Shown: positions 9,052-18,448 of the stretch, piece by piece
Layout: every line of letters starts with the position of its first letter
How positions within the stretch are numbered: position 1 is the stretch's first letter
NCBI GenBank assembly: GCA_934351835.1
Contig: CAKRJP010000001.1
Span: 186,001 to 250,000 of the forward strand
Length of the DNA: 64,000 nt
Origin: an uncultured Lachnospiraceae bacterium
GTDB taxonomy: Bacteria > Bacillota > Clostridia > Lachnospirales > Lachnospiraceae
Direction of reading: 5' to 3'
Program-made: the position numbers and the translations under genes
Notes under the pieces: generated by a model
Told to the model about the DNA's origin: nothing
The model's input: only the letters and a program-made list of their open reading frames with translations
Databases searched by the model: none

Positions 9052-9843
9052 GTGGCAGGCAAATTATATGGCGTTGGTGTTGGCCCTGGGGATCCGGAAC
9101 TTCTGACGTTAAAAGCGGTCCGGATCATAGAGAACTGTCAGGTGATAGCGGTTCCTGGAGAGATACCGGAAGAATCAGTTGCCTGGCAGATCATAGAAAA
9201 GGCAGGAATCAGAGACCTGGAAGAAAAGAAGCTGATGGGAATTTCAATGCCAATGACGAAAGATGAAAAGAAATTATTAAGCGCGCATGAGAAAGGAATA
9301 AGTGACTTGAAGATAGCTCTGGACCAGGGAGAAGATCTGGCATTCCTGACATTGGGAGATCCAACGGTTTATTCCACCTATATGTACCTTCACCATGAAA
9401 TCGGAAAGCTGGGATATCAGACGGAGATTATTAACGGAATTCCTTCGTTTTGTGCGGCGGCAGCAAAAGCCGGGATCGAACTGGGAAAAGGTGCAGAACA
9501 GATCCATGTAATACCGGCATCTTACCAGATGGAAGAGGCGTTAAATCTGTCGGGAACTAAGATCCTGATGAAGTCAGGCAGAGAGTATCCGAAGGTAAAG
9601 CAGATTCTGGAAGAGCTGATGTGCAAATCTTCGAATATGGTTTCCGTAGCTGATATAGATAAGAAAAGGCCGGTGTGCAAACCTTCGAGTATGGCTTCTG
9701 CAGCTGATATGGATGGAAAAAGCCAGCATGTCGTTATGGTGGAAAACTGTGGAATGGAATCTGAAAAAATCTATGATGGGATTGAGAATCTGCCGGAAGA
9801 AGCTGGCTATTATACATTAATAATTATAAAGGATGAGGTGTGA
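9052..9843 (+). CDS. cbiL: Precorrin-2 / cobalt-precorrin-2 C20-methyltransferase
   Basis: The product has 263 residues, somewhat longer than usual. It is a SAM-dependent tetrapyrrole methylase with the glycine-rich GVGVGPGDPELLTLKA near the N-terminus and FLTLGDPTVYSTY in the middle. It methylates C-20. The start codon is GTG at 9052, directly after the cbiD stop. The extra length comes from an in-frame tandem duplication of 54 bases at 9621-9728 (units starting CKSSNMVSVAD and CKPSSMASAAD), placed in the C-terminal domain away from the SAM site. Coupled to cbiD and cbiF within one operon. Confidence 0.93.
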   Translation: MAGKLYGVGVGPGDPELLTLKAVRIIENCQVIAVPGEIPEESVAWQIIEKAGIRDLEEKKLMGISMPMTKDEKKLLSAHEKGISDLKIALDQGEDLAFLTLGDPTVYSTYMYLHHEIGKLGYQTEIINGIPSFCAAAAKAGIELGKGAEQIHVIPASYQMEEALNLSGTKILMKSGREYPKVKQILEELMCKSSNMVSVADIDKKRPVCKPSSMASAADMDGKSQHVVMVENCGMESEKIYDGIENLPEEAGYYTLIIIKDEV

Positions 9844-9844
9844 G

Positions 9845-10621
9845 ATGGTACATTTTGTAGGTGCGGGACCGGGAGCCCCTGATCTGATCACAGTCAGAGG
9901 GCAGCGGTTGTTAAAAGAAGCAGATGTTGTGATTTATGCAGGGTCCCTGGTGAACCCGGAATTATTGAAAGAGACAAAAGAAGGATGCGAGATTTACAAC
10001 AGTGCACATATGACACTGGAAGAGGTCATTGATGTTATTGTCCGGGCAGAAGAGAATGGTCTTATGACGGTGAGGCTTCATACCGGAGATCCCAGTATTT
10101 ATGGTGCAATCCGGGAACAGATGGATCTTTTGGATGAAAAGAAGATCGCATATGAAGTGTGTCCGGGAGTCAGCTCATTTTGCGGAGCAGCGGCAGCTCT
10201 TGGTATGGAGTATACGTTGCCGGAAGTGTCCCAAAGCGTAGTGATCACCCGGATGGAGGGAAGAACACCGGTGCCGGAGAGGGAAAGCGTGTCTTCTTTT
10301 GCGTCACACGGAGCGACGATGGTATTATTCTTAAGTGCAGGGCTTTTGGAAGGTCTGGAACAGCAGCTGATTAAGGGCGGTTATGCACCAGATACACCGG
10401 CGGCAATCGTATATAAGGCAACCTGGCCGGAGGAGCGGACATTCCGTTGTACGGTGTTTACATTGAAAGAGACGGCAGAAATCAACGGAATATCAAAGAC
10501 TGCACTTATTATAGTAGGAAATGCAGTGAGTCAGAGCAATTATGAACGATCAAAATTATACGATCCGACATTTACCACAGAATATCGAGAAGGTAAAAAG
10601 AATGAAAATAGCAATCATTAG
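9845..10621 (+). CDS. cbiF: Precorrin-4 / cobalt-precorrin-4 C11-methyltransferase
   Basis: The product has 258 residues from the chosen start. Signatures are HFVGAGPGAPDLITVRG at the N-terminus and LHTGDPSIYGA, both typical of CbiF/CobM. It adds a methyl group at C-11. The ATG at 9845 matches the family's usual beginning and has AGGTG four bases upstream; an alternative ATG lies four codons earlier inside cbiL. The 3' end overlaps cbiG by 20 bases, so translation is probably coupled. Confidence 0.94.
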   Translation: MVHFVGAGPGAPDLITVRGQRLLKEADVVIYAGSLVNPELLKETKEGCEIYNSAHMTLEEVIDVIVRAEENGLMTVRLHTGDPSIYGAIREQMDLLDEKKIAYEVCPGVSSFCGAAAALGMEYTLPEVSQSVVITRMEGRTPVPERESVSSFASHGATMVLFLSAGLLEGLEQQLIKGGYAPDTPAAIVYKATWPEERTFRCTVFTLKETAEINGISKTALIIVGNAVSQSNYERSKLYDPTFTTEYREGKKNENSNH

Positions 10622-11753
10622 TTTTACAGAGAAAGGAAATAATGTCTCGTTAAAGATTAGAAGATATTTAGAAGAGAATAACCATCAGGTGACGACAGAT
10701 ACTAAATGCAGGCGTTTAAAGAGCGCTGAAGGAATGTCAGAGGTATCGCTGGGGGAATGGACGAAAGAGAAATTTTCAACAGTGGATGCGATTATTTATG
10801 TGGGAGCTGTGGGAATTGCAGTACGTGCAATAGCACCTTGCGTAAACCATAAGACAAAAGATCCGGCAGTTTTGGCAGTGGATGAACTGGCTAGATATTG
10901 TATCCCGCTGTTGTCCGGTCATATCGGAGGTGCCAATGAACTGGCAGAAGACCTGTGTAATGGTCTCGCATGTGGAATGATTCCGGTCATTACGACTGCG
11001 ACAGATTTGAATCACAAGTGGGCAGTAGATGTATTTGCAAAGAAAAATCATCTGGTGATTTCTGATATGAAGAAAGCAAAAGAGATTTCGGCAAAGATTC
11101 TGGCGGGTGAGAAGATTCGGATCTATCTGGAAGAACATGGAAGTATTTGTGGAGACCCTGAAAATCTGCCGGAAGAACTGCAGGTGGTCCAGGAGCCGGG
11201 AGAGGCAGATATTTATATCGGAGTGAAACTGCCGGGAGAGGCATATACGAGCGATGAACAGCCGGAACAGACAGCGGCATATACGGACGGTGAGCAGCCG
11301 GAACAGGCAGAGACGTCAGTGGAGGATTGCCTGCGACTGGTTCCGAAGTGTATGACCTTGGGGCTGGGCTGTAAAAAGGGAACGGCCTGTGAGAAGATTG
11401 AAGAAGCAGTGGAAAAGGTGTTTGAGACAGAGAAGTTTGAGATCAGGGGGCTGTATCAGGCAGCGAGTATTGATCTGAAAGTAGAAGAAAAAGGAATCCT
11501 GGAGTTTTGTGAAAGGCACGAGCTTGACTATCAGGTGTATTCGGCGGAACAGTTGAAAGATGTTCCGGGAAATTATCAGGCGTCGGCATTTGTCAGCCAG
11601 ATCACAGGGGTAGATAATGTCTGCGAAAGAAGTGCTGTCTGTGCAGAATGGAACAGAAGCAAAAAAATGCCGGAGGTACTGGTGAAAAAGACCGCCCTTG
11701 ATGGAGTGACAGTAGCAGTCACAGTGGGAGAATGGAGTGTAAGTTTTGAGTAA
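10602..11753 (+). CDS. cbiG: Cobalt-precorrin-5A hydrolase
   Basis: The product has 383 residues. CbiG opens the delta-lactone of cobalt-precorrin-5A and releases the two-carbon fragment. The N-terminal domain begins MKIAIISFTEKG, and the C-terminal domain shows LGLGCKKGTACEKIEEAV. The start at 10602 follows GAGAAGG and matches family members; an upstream in-frame ATG lies within cbiF. The linker between domains (about residues 214-237) holds a perfect-register 36-base tandem duplication, AYTSDEQPEQTA then AYTDGEQPEQAE. It overlaps cbiF at its 5' end and cbiH at its 3' end. Confidence 0.93.
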   Translation: MKIAIISFTEKGNNVSLKIRRYLEENNHQVTTDTKCRRLKSAEGMSEVSLGEWTKEKFSTVDAIIYVGAVGIAVRAIAPCVNHKTKDPAVLAVDELARYCIPLLSGHIGGANELAEDLCNGLACGMIPVITTATDLNHKWAVDVFAKKNHLVISDMKKAKEISAKILAGEKIRIYLEEHGSICGDPENLPEELQVVQEPGEADIYIGVKLPGEAYTSDEQPEQTAAYTDGEQPEQAETSVEDCLRLVPKCMTLGLGCKKGTACEKIEEAVEKVFETEKFEIRGLYQAASIDLKVEEKGILEFCERHELDYQVYSAEQLKDVPGNYQASAFVSQITGVDNVCERSAVCAEWNRSKKMPEVLVKKTALDGVTVAVTVGEWSVSFE

Positions 11754-12480
11754 AATATATGTAGTAGGAATCGGCCCGGGGGCGTATGAAGATATGACGA
11801 TCCGAGCGGCAAAAGCATTAGAAGAATGTGATCTGATTGTGGGCTATACGGTGTATGTAGATCTGTTAAAGGAACATTTCTCAGAAAAAGAGTTTCGGAC
11901 AACACCAATGCGCCAGGAAGTAAAACGTTGTCAGATGGCATTTGAAGAAGCAAAAAATGGTAGAAAAGTAGCGATGGTGTGCAGTGGCGATTCGGGAATC
12001 TATGGAATGGCAAGTCTGATGTATGAAATTGGAGAAAATTATCCGGACATTGAACTTCAGATTATTCCGGGAGTGACTGCGGCACTGGGAGGTTCTGCAG
12101 TATTAGGAGCACCCATGAGCCATGACTGCTGTCTGATAAGCTTAAGCGATCTTCTGACACCGTGGGAGACCATTGAAAAGAGACTTCGTCTGGCAGGACA
12201 GGCGGACCTGGTGATTGCACTCTATAATCCGTCCAGTAAGAAACGAAAAACTTACCTGAGTAAAGCATGCAATATCTTGATGGAATCAAAATCCGGAGAA
12301 ATTGTATGTGGAATTGTAAAGAACATTGCCAGGGACGGCGAAGAAATGCATATTTTAACATTACAGGAACTGGAACATACTGAAGTAGATATGTTCTCTA
12401 CGGTATTTATTGGAAATAAAGATACAAAAGTGATCGATGGTCATATGGTGACACCGAGAGGATATCGGAAGGATATTTAG
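11746..12480 (+). CDS. cbiH: Precorrin-3B / cobalt-precorrin-3 C17-methyltransferase
   Basis: The product has 244 residues, the normal CbiH length. It begins MSKIYVVGIGPGAYEDMT and carries the second methylase motif CSGDSGIYGMASL. It methylates C-17 and drives ring contraction. The start is a TTG at 11746 that overlaps the cbiG stop by eight bases; no ATG is better placed. It is followed after three bases by the cbiJ-cbiE-cbiT fusion gene. Confidence 0.94.
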   Translation: MSKIYVVGIGPGAYEDMTIRAAKALEECDLIVGYTVYVDLLKEHFSEKEFRTTPMRQEVKRCQMAFEEAKNGRKVAMVCSGDSGIYGMASLMYEIGENYPDIELQIIPGVTAALGGSAVLGAPMSHDCCLISLSDLLTPWETIEKRLRLAGQADLVIALYNPSSKKRKTYLSKACNILMESKSGEIVCGIVKNIARDGEEMHILTLQELEHTEVDMFSTVFIGNKDTKVIDGHMVTPRGYRKDI

Positions 12481-12483
12481 AAG

Positions 12484-14562
12484 ATGAAAGAATGTACAAT
12501 CATTATTTATGCGGGGACAACAGAAGGAAGACGGATGACAGAGTATCTGCTGGCACAGGGCGTGAGAGTGCATGCCTGTGTGGCGACAGAATATGGGGAG
12601 AGTCTGCTAAAGGAACATGAACATTTAACGGTCAGCCATGAAAGACAGAACAAAGAGCAGATGATCGAGCTGATAGAATCCATACAGCCGGCATATGTCA
12701 TTGATGCGACGCATCCGTATGCCCAGGAGGTGACGAAAAATATCAAAGAGGCCTGTGGGGAATGCAAGAATCCGGTGACATATTTAAGACTTTTAAGGGA
12801 AAGTATTTCTGAAAAAGGCGAGAAGACGAAATCGGATTTATCAGAAAATGCAGAAGACATGGTATGGGTTGCGGATGTAAAATCTGCGGTAGAATATTTA
12901 AAGACCGCCACCGGAAATGTCTTAGTTACCACCGGCAGCAAGGAACTGGATGCGTACACAAAACTTCCGGATTATAAAGACCGCATATTTGCCAGAGTCC
13001 TGTCTGTGAAAAATGTGGTTGAAAAATGTGATGCACTGGGAATTACCGGAAAACATCTGATCTGTATGCAGGGACCTTTTTCTATGGAAATGAATCTGGC
13101 GATGCTCAGGGATTATCAGATTCGTTATCTTGTGACAAAAGAATCCGGAACCACCGGTGGATACGAAGAAAAATGCGAGGCGGCGAGAAGGGCTGGCGCA
13201 ACCCTTGTAGTGATTGGAAGACCCGTGGAAGAAACGGGTTATAGTTTTCAGGAACTTTGTGAGTATTTAAGAGAAAAAATTGGAATAGAGGCAGAGAAAA
13301 AAGAAAAATTAAAAGTTTCTCTGGTGGGAATTGGAACCGGAGCAGAGAAGAACTTTACAGTAGAAGCGAAAGAAATTTGTCAGGAAGCGGATTTGCTGAT
13401 CGGTGCCGGGCGGATGCTTCGGGCTACAGAGAGAATCCTGTGCGATAGCGACAAAAAGCACAACATATTTTATAAAGAATACCGGGCAGATCAGATTGTA
13501 GAGTATCTGAAAAGTCATTCCGAATATCAAAACGTGGCAGTAGTATTATCCGGGGATCCGGGATTTTACAGCGGAGCGAAGAAATTAAAAGATGCATTGC
13601 TGGATGGTAGATTGTCAGACAGAGAGGTATCGGTGGAAGTGATTCCGGGAATCTCTTCGGTGGTGGCGCTGAGTGCAAAACTGGGTGTCTCCTGGGAAGA
13701 TGCCATATTTGCAAGTGTTCACGGACGGGGAGCCAATCTGGTATCCATCGTGAGACAGCATCCAAAAGTGTTCGTGCTGGCGGGAGCCCCAGAAAATATC
13801 CGAAAGACGGGAGAGATTTTTTCATATTACGGATATGGGAATCTTCCGGTATCTGTCGGAGTCAATCTGTCCTATGAAAATGAAGAGATTTTGCAAATGA
13901 CGATGCAGGAGTGCAAAACCTACGACAAGGATGCTCTGGCAGTTATGTATATAGAAAATCCGGAAGCAGAATCGGTGACGGTGTCGGGCGGTATCCCGGA
14001 TGAGATGTTTCTTCGGGGAGAGGTTCCGATGACAAAAGAAGAGGTGCGGACCGTCAGCCTGTCGAAAATGCATTTGAAGAAGGATTCCATTGTTTATGAT
14101 ATTGGAGCAGGAACAGGCTCGGTATCAGTGGAGGCGGCGTGTCTGACTGAAAATGGTCAGGTGTATGCGATAGAGACGAAAGAAGAGGCGGTGGAACTGA
14201 TTCGTGAGAATGGGAGAAAGTTTGGAACCGATAATCTGACGGTGGTTCCTGGAATGGCCCCGGAGGCGTTAAAAGAACTTCCGGCCCCGGATGTCGCATT
14301 TATCGGGGGAAGCAAAGGACATCTGAAAGAAATATTGGATGTGATTGCTTCAAAGAATCCAAAGGCGAGGGTGGTATTGAACGCGATTACTCTGGAGACG
14401 GTGATGGAAGCACTAGAATGTTTGAAGAACAGGACATATATGGAGGATGAGATTGTGCAGGTGCAGGTTTCAAAATCCCGAAACATTGGACGTTACCATA
14501 TGATGACAGGGCAGAACCCGGTGTATGTCATCAGTTTTACATTGGATGAAGAACAGGAGTAG
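12484..14562 (+). CDS. cbiJET: Trifunctional fusion CbiJ-CbiE-CbiT
   Basis: The product has 692 residues and joins three enzymes. Residues about 1-270 are CbiJ (precorrin-6A reductase: IYAGTTEGRRM at the start, DATHPYAQEV). Residues about 277-495 are CbiE (C5-methylase: VSLVGIGTGAEKNFT, VLSGDPGFYSGA, ASVHGRG). Residues about 506-690 are CbiT (C15-methylase/decarboxylase: SAM motif YDIGAGTGSVSVEAA from about 537, FIGGSKGHLKEI). CbiE-CbiT fusions (CobL-like) are well known; attachment of CbiJ at the front is less common. No stop or frameshift lies between the parts. Linkers near 265-276 and 490-505 look flexible. Confidence 0.93.
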   Translation: MKECTIIIYAGTTEGRRMTEYLLAQGVRVHACVATEYGESLLKEHEHLTVSHERQNKEQMIELIESIQPAYVIDATHPYAQEVTKNIKEACGECKNPVTYLRLLRESISEKGEKTKSDLSENAEDMVWVADVKSAVEYLKTATGNVLVTTGSKELDAYTKLPDYKDRIFARVLSVKNVVEKCDALGITGKHLICMQGPFSMEMNLAMLRDYQIRYLVTKESGTTGGYEEKCEAARRAGATLVVIGRPVEETGYSFQELCEYLREKIGIEAEKKEKLKVSLVGIGTGAEKNFTVEAKEICQEADLLIGAGRMLRATERILCDSDKKHNIFYKEYRADQIVEYLKSHSEYQNVAVVLSGDPGFYSGAKKLKDALLDGRLSDREVSVEVIPGISSVVALSAKLGVSWEDAIFASVHGRGANLVSIVRQHPKVFVLAGAPENIRKTGEIFSYYGYGNLPVSVGVNLSYENEEILQMTMQECKTYDKDALAVMYIENPEAESVTVSGGIPDEMFLRGEVPMTKEEVRTVSLSKMHLKKDSIVYDIGAGTGSVSVEAACLTENGQVYAIETKEEAVELIRENGRKFGTDNLTVVPGMAPEALKELPAPDVAFIGGSKGHLKEILDVIASKNPKARVVLNAITLETVMEALECLKNRTYMEDEIVQVQVSKSRNIGRYHMMTGQNPVYVISFTLDEEQE

Positions 14563-14564
14563 AA

Positions 14565-15917
14565 ATGAAGATACCAAGAATCTTGATCACAGCGCCCTCA
14601 AGCGGTGGTGGAAAAACCATGCTGACCTGTGGGCTATTACAGGCATTTTTAAATAGAGGCTGTCGATCGGCAGCGTTTAAATGTGGACCGGATTATATCG
14701 ATCCGATGTTTCATAAACGTGTACTAGGTGTGGATAGTTATAATCTGGATATCTTTATGTGTGGAAAATCCGGAGTAAAAAAAGTGCTAAGCAGGCATGG
14801 AAATACCTGTGACCTTGCGGTGATAGAAGGTGTGATGGGATATTACGACGGTCTGGCAGGGATTTCGACAGATGCCAGTGCCTATGATGTGGCGGATGTG
14901 ACGGAGACTCCGGCGATACTTCTGGTAGACTGCAAGGGCTTAAGCGTATCAGTTCTTCCGGTGATCGAGGGATTCCTTCATTATAAAGAAAACAGCCATA
15001 TAAAAGGTGTGATCTTAAACCGTCTGTCACCGATGATGTATGGAAGAATGAAGCAGATGATCGAAGAACAAACCGGCGTAGCAGTGTACGGATATCTTCC
15101 TGTGATGAAAGATATCACCTTTGAGAGCCGGTATCTTGGGTTAAAACTCCCGGATGAAGTGGAAAAAATCAGAGAACAGATGCAAAGTTTGGGAAAACAG
15201 GTGGAAAAATCCATCGATATAGAGGGCTTGGTAAAACTGGCAGAGTCGGCACCGGAAGTGAAAGTTGACACAGCGTTGGGAGTGAAAGTTGATGCAGAAA
15301 AGATAAAAATCGGGATTGCCCAGGACGAAGCTTTTTGCTTTATCTATCAGGACAATAAAGAATTGTTAGAGCGCATGGGGGCAGAGCTGATTCCATTTTC
15401 CCCACTTCGTGATGACAAGTTGCCGGAAAATATCAGTGGCATTTTGCTCTATGGTGGTTATCCGGAATTATATGCAGAAAAATTAAGTGCGAATCAGTCG
15501 ATGCGTGCAGACATTAAGCAGAAATTAAAAGAAGGACTTCCATGCATGGCGGAGTGTGGAGGCTTTATGTATCTTATGGAAGAAATGGAAAGCGGTGACG
15601 GAAGAAACTATCCGATGGTGGGAATAGTGAAGGGATCCTCTTACCAGACTGGTTCATTAAAACGATTTGGTTATGTGACCTTGAGTGGTGGAACGGTTTT
15701 TGGAAAAAATGTGGGAGAAATTCCGGCACATGAATTTCATTATTATGATGCTAAGGAGTGCGGACATGCCTTTACTGCGAAAAAGCCGTTGTCAGAGAGA
15801 CACTGGGAATGTATGATTAGTACAGAAACGTTATTTGCGGGTTATCCACATTTTCATTATCAGGGAAATCCAAAGCTGGCAGAGGCATTTTTAGAAGCAT
15901 GCCAAAAAATAAATTAG
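14565..15917 (+). CDS. cbiA: Cobyrinate a,c-diamide synthase
   Basis: The product has 450 residues. It amidates the a and c side chains using glutamine and ATP. The N-terminal P-loop is APSSGGGKTMLTCG, followed by FKCGPDYIDPMFH. The C-terminal class-I-like glutamine amidotransferase half shows LYGGYPELYAEKLS, the nucleophile Cys in MAECGGFMYL, and GEIPAHEFHYY. The linker between halves (about residues 232-247) carries a 24-base tandem duplication (VKVDTALG then VKVDAEKI). It starts two bases after the cbiJET stop. Confidence 0.95.
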   Translation: MKIPRILITAPSSGGGKTMLTCGLLQAFLNRGCRSAAFKCGPDYIDPMFHKRVLGVDSYNLDIFMCGKSGVKKVLSRHGNTCDLAVIEGVMGYYDGLAGISTDASAYDVADVTETPAILLVDCKGLSVSVLPVIEGFLHYKENSHIKGVILNRLSPMMYGRMKQMIEEQTGVAVYGYLPVMKDITFESRYLGLKLPDEVEKIREQMQSLGKQVEKSIDIEGLVKLAESAPEVKVDTALGVKVDAEKIKIGIAQDEAFCFIYQDNKELLERMGAELIPFSPLRDDKLPENISGILLYGGYPELYAEKLSANQSMRADIKQKLKEGLPCMAECGGFMYLMEEMESGDGRNYPMVGIVKGSSYQTGSLKRFGYVTLSGGTVFGKNVGEIPAHEFHYYDAKECGHAFTAKKPLSERHWECMISTETLFAGYPHFHYQGNPKLAEAFLEACQKIN

Positions 15918-15959
15918 AGGCGAAACAGAGACAGAAATAGATCAGAGGAAGAACGACAG

Positions 15960-17030
15960 ATGGATTGGCAGCAGATGGAATTACAGAAAATCATAGAAAA
16001 AATAGAACCATTGGATGAGACTTCCAGGGAGAGGTCGGCCAGAAAATGGAATTCGATTGCGAAACCTTTACATAGTCTGGGAAAATTAGAAGACGATGTG
16101 ATGAAGATCGCCGGGATGATCCGGGATGAGAATGTGCGGATCGACAAAAAGGCGTTAGTCATCATGTGCGCAGACAATGGCGTGGTAGAAGAAGGGGTGA
16201 CCCAGACCGGACAGGAAGTGACGGCGATTGTGGCGGAGAATTTTCTTAAGGGAAATACCAGTGCGGCGATTATGTGTAAAAGCGCAGGGGTGGATATCTG
16301 TCCGATTGATATCGGAATGGCATCAGATACGAAAGTACCTGCCCGAAAATGTGCTTACGGCACGCGGAATATGGCCAAAGGTCCGGCGATGACAAGAGCG
16401 CAGGCCGAAGAGGCGATTTTCACAGGGATACAGCTTGTCCGTGAGAAAAAGGAAGCAGGCTATCAGATCCTTGCCACCGGAGAGATGGGAATTGGAAATA
16501 CAACCACCAGCAGTGCAGTATCATCAGTTCTTCTGGGAATCCCTGTGGAAGTGATGACAGGAAGAGGCGCAGGACTTACCAGTGCCGGACTTGAGAGAAA
16601 AATCCAGGTGATTGAAACGGCGATAGAACTTAACAGACCGGAGAAAGAAGATCCGGTGGATGTGCTGGCGAAGGTCGGTGGATATGACCTGGCGGGGCTT
16701 GCCGGAGTTTTCCTTGGCGGGGCTTACTATCAGATTCCGGTGGTGATTGATGGATTTATCTCGGCAGTGGCAGCACTTACGGCAGCAAAACTGTGTGGAT
16801 ATGCGAAGGACTATATGATCGCATCTCATGTGTCCAAGGAACCGGGGATGCATCTGGTACTGGAAGCACTGGGATTATCCCCGGCACTGACCTGTGATAT
16901 GTGTCTGGGAGAAGGAACGGGAGCGGTAGCATTTCTACCGGTCCTTGACATGGCAGTAGAAGTTTATCAGAAGATGAGCACATTTTCTGATATAGAAATA
17001 GAAGACTATGAGGAGTTAGGGGACAAATAA
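15960..17030 (+). CDS. cobT: Nicotinate-nucleotide:dimethylbenzimidazole phosphoribosyltransferase
   Basis: The product has 356 residues, as expected for CobT. It activates the lower ligand base by forming alpha-ribazole phosphate. Visible motifs are MCADNGVVEEGVTQTG, ATGEMGIGNTTTSSAV, and the C-terminal CLGEGTGA, which contains the catalytic Glu of the family. The start lies 42 bases after cbiA and follows GAGGAAGAACGACAG. The stop overlaps the cobU start by one base. Confidence 0.96.
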   Translation: MDWQQMELQKIIEKIEPLDETSRERSARKWNSIAKPLHSLGKLEDDVMKIAGMIRDENVRIDKKALVIMCADNGVVEEGVTQTGQEVTAIVAENFLKGNTSAAIMCKSAGVDICPIDIGMASDTKVPARKCAYGTRNMAKGPAMTRAQAEEAIFTGIQLVREKKEAGYQILATGEMGIGNTTTSSAVSSVLLGIPVEVMTGRGAGLTSAGLERKIQVIETAIELNRPEKEDPVDVLAKVGGYDLAGLAGVFLGGAYYQIPVVIDGFISAVAALTAAKLCGYAKDYMIASHVSKEPGMHLVLEALGLSPALTCDMCLGEGTGAVAFLPVLDMAVEVYQKMSTFSDIEIEDYEELGDK

Positions 17031-17575
17031 TGATACATCTTATAACCGGAGGAAGCGGAAGCGGAAAATCAGAATATGCAGAAAACTGGCTGATCGAGCA
17101 GCAAAAGAACAACACAGAAAATGAACAGACGGAACGTATTTACATCGCAACGATGCAGCCGTTTGGTGGGGAGGCGCAGAAAAGAATCAAAAGACACCGG
17201 AAAATGCGCGAAGAAAAAGGATTCATGACTATCGAGTGTTATACAGATCTTCACAGAGTCTTGATTAAAAAAAATGCGGCGGTGCTTTTGGAATGTATGT
17301 CAAATCTTGTGGCGAATGAACTATATACAGATGACGGGGAACTCTGTGAGGACCGGTTTGTGATTGAAAAGATCATAAAAGGAATCAGCAATCTAAAGGA
17401 GCAGACGGACACCCTGGTGATCGTAACTAATGAGGTGACTGCAGACGGCGATTCTTACAGTGAAGAGACGAAAGCATATCAGAGTGTTCTGGGAAAAATC
17501 AATCAGGAACTGGCGGGACTTTCTGATATGGTGACAGAAGTTGTCTATGGAATACCGGTCGAGGTGAAACGCTGA
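17030..17575 (+). CDS. cobU: Adenosylcobinamide kinase / adenosylcobinamide-phosphate guanylyltransferase
   Basis: The product has 181 residues. It phosphorylates adenosylcobinamide and then adds GMP. The P-loop GGSGSGKSEYAE is at the N-terminus. KRHRKMREEKG supplies the histidine that becomes guanylylated in the family, and VTNEVTADG is the third conserved segment. It overlaps both cobT and cobS by one base. A second, degenerate cobU-like gene lies behind cobS; this copy has all key residues. Confidence 0.95.
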   Translation: MIHLITGGSGSGKSEYAENWLIEQQKNNTENEQTERIYIATMQPFGGEAQKRIKRHRKMREEKGFMTIECYTDLHRVLIKKNAAVLLECMSNLVANELYTDDGELCEDRFVIEKIIKGISNLKEQTDTLVIVTNEVTADGDSYSEETKAYQSVLGKINQELAGLSDMVTEVVYGIPVEVKR

Positions 17576-18366
17576 TGGGAAAGAGGCTCTTTAACAGTTT
17601 CAAAATAGCATTTTCCATGTACAGCAGGATTCCTATGCCGAACAGCGAATGGACGGAAGAAAATATGTCGTATGCTATGTGTTTTTTTCCACTGATCGGT
17701 GGCGTGATCGGAGCGCTTTTATGGGGGGCATTCAAGCTCCAGTCATGGATGGGCGATCATGGGATTTTATTGTCCGGGTTATTCTGGACGGTATTATTTG
17801 TACTGATTCCATTGCTTGTCACAGGAGGCATTCATATGGATGGATTCCTGGATACGAAAGATGCCCTTAGTTCTTATCAGTCAAAAGAACGCAGATTGGA
17901 GATATTAAAAGATCCCCATGCGGGAGCATTTGCCATTATCTCCTGTGGGATTTATCTGCTTTCTTATGTAGGGATTTATTCTTCCCTGACGGAGAGCAGT
18001 GTAATGGTCATAGCATTCAGCTTTATGATATCGAGAGCATTTTCAGGACTGTCGGTGGTGACTTTTCCACAGGCAAGAAAATCCGGCGAGGGAACGGTTG
18101 CTACCTTTTCGGAAAATGCCACCGATAAAGTAACCAGAGCAGCCCTGATTTTGTATCTGCTCCTGATCGGCGGGGTGATGATCGTGATTGGAAAGTTACT
18201 GGGAGTAACGGCACTTGTGACAGCATTTTGCGTGTATGGGTATTACCATCACATGACCATCGAGAAATTCGGTGGAATCACCGGGGATCTGGCGGGGTAT
18301 TTCTTACAGCTTTGTGAAATACTCATGGCGTTGGCTGTGGTGCTCTGTGATGCTATTGTAAGATAA
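17575..18366 (+). CDS. cobS: Adenosylcobinamide-GDP ribazoletransferase (cobalamin synthase)
   Basis: The product has 263 residues with several membrane segments. It joins GDP-cobinamide with alpha-ribazole (phosphate) at the membrane. The conserved acidic segment HMDGFLDTKDALSSYQ followed by RRLEILKDPHAGAFAI is the CobS signature. It overlaps cobU by one base, and the following cobU-like gene is 82 bases away. Confidence 0.95.
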   Translation: MGKRLFNSFKIAFSMYSRIPMPNSEWTEENMSYAMCFFPLIGGVIGALLWGAFKLQSWMGDHGILLSGLFWTVLFVLIPLLVTGGIHMDGFLDTKDALSSYQSKERRLEILKDPHAGAFAIISCGIYLLSYVGIYSSLTESSVMVIAFSFMISRAFSGLSVVTFPQARKSGEGTVATFSENATDKVTRAALILYLLLIGGVMIVIGKLLGVTALVTAFCVYGYYHHMTIEKFGGITGDLAGYFLQLCEILMALAVVLCDAIVR

Positions 18367-18448
18367 TTGAATGACTGACGATTATGATATTAATGATGAT
18401 ACTATTAGGATAAAAAAATTAAGAAAATCTGGGAGGAAAATAGATAGC

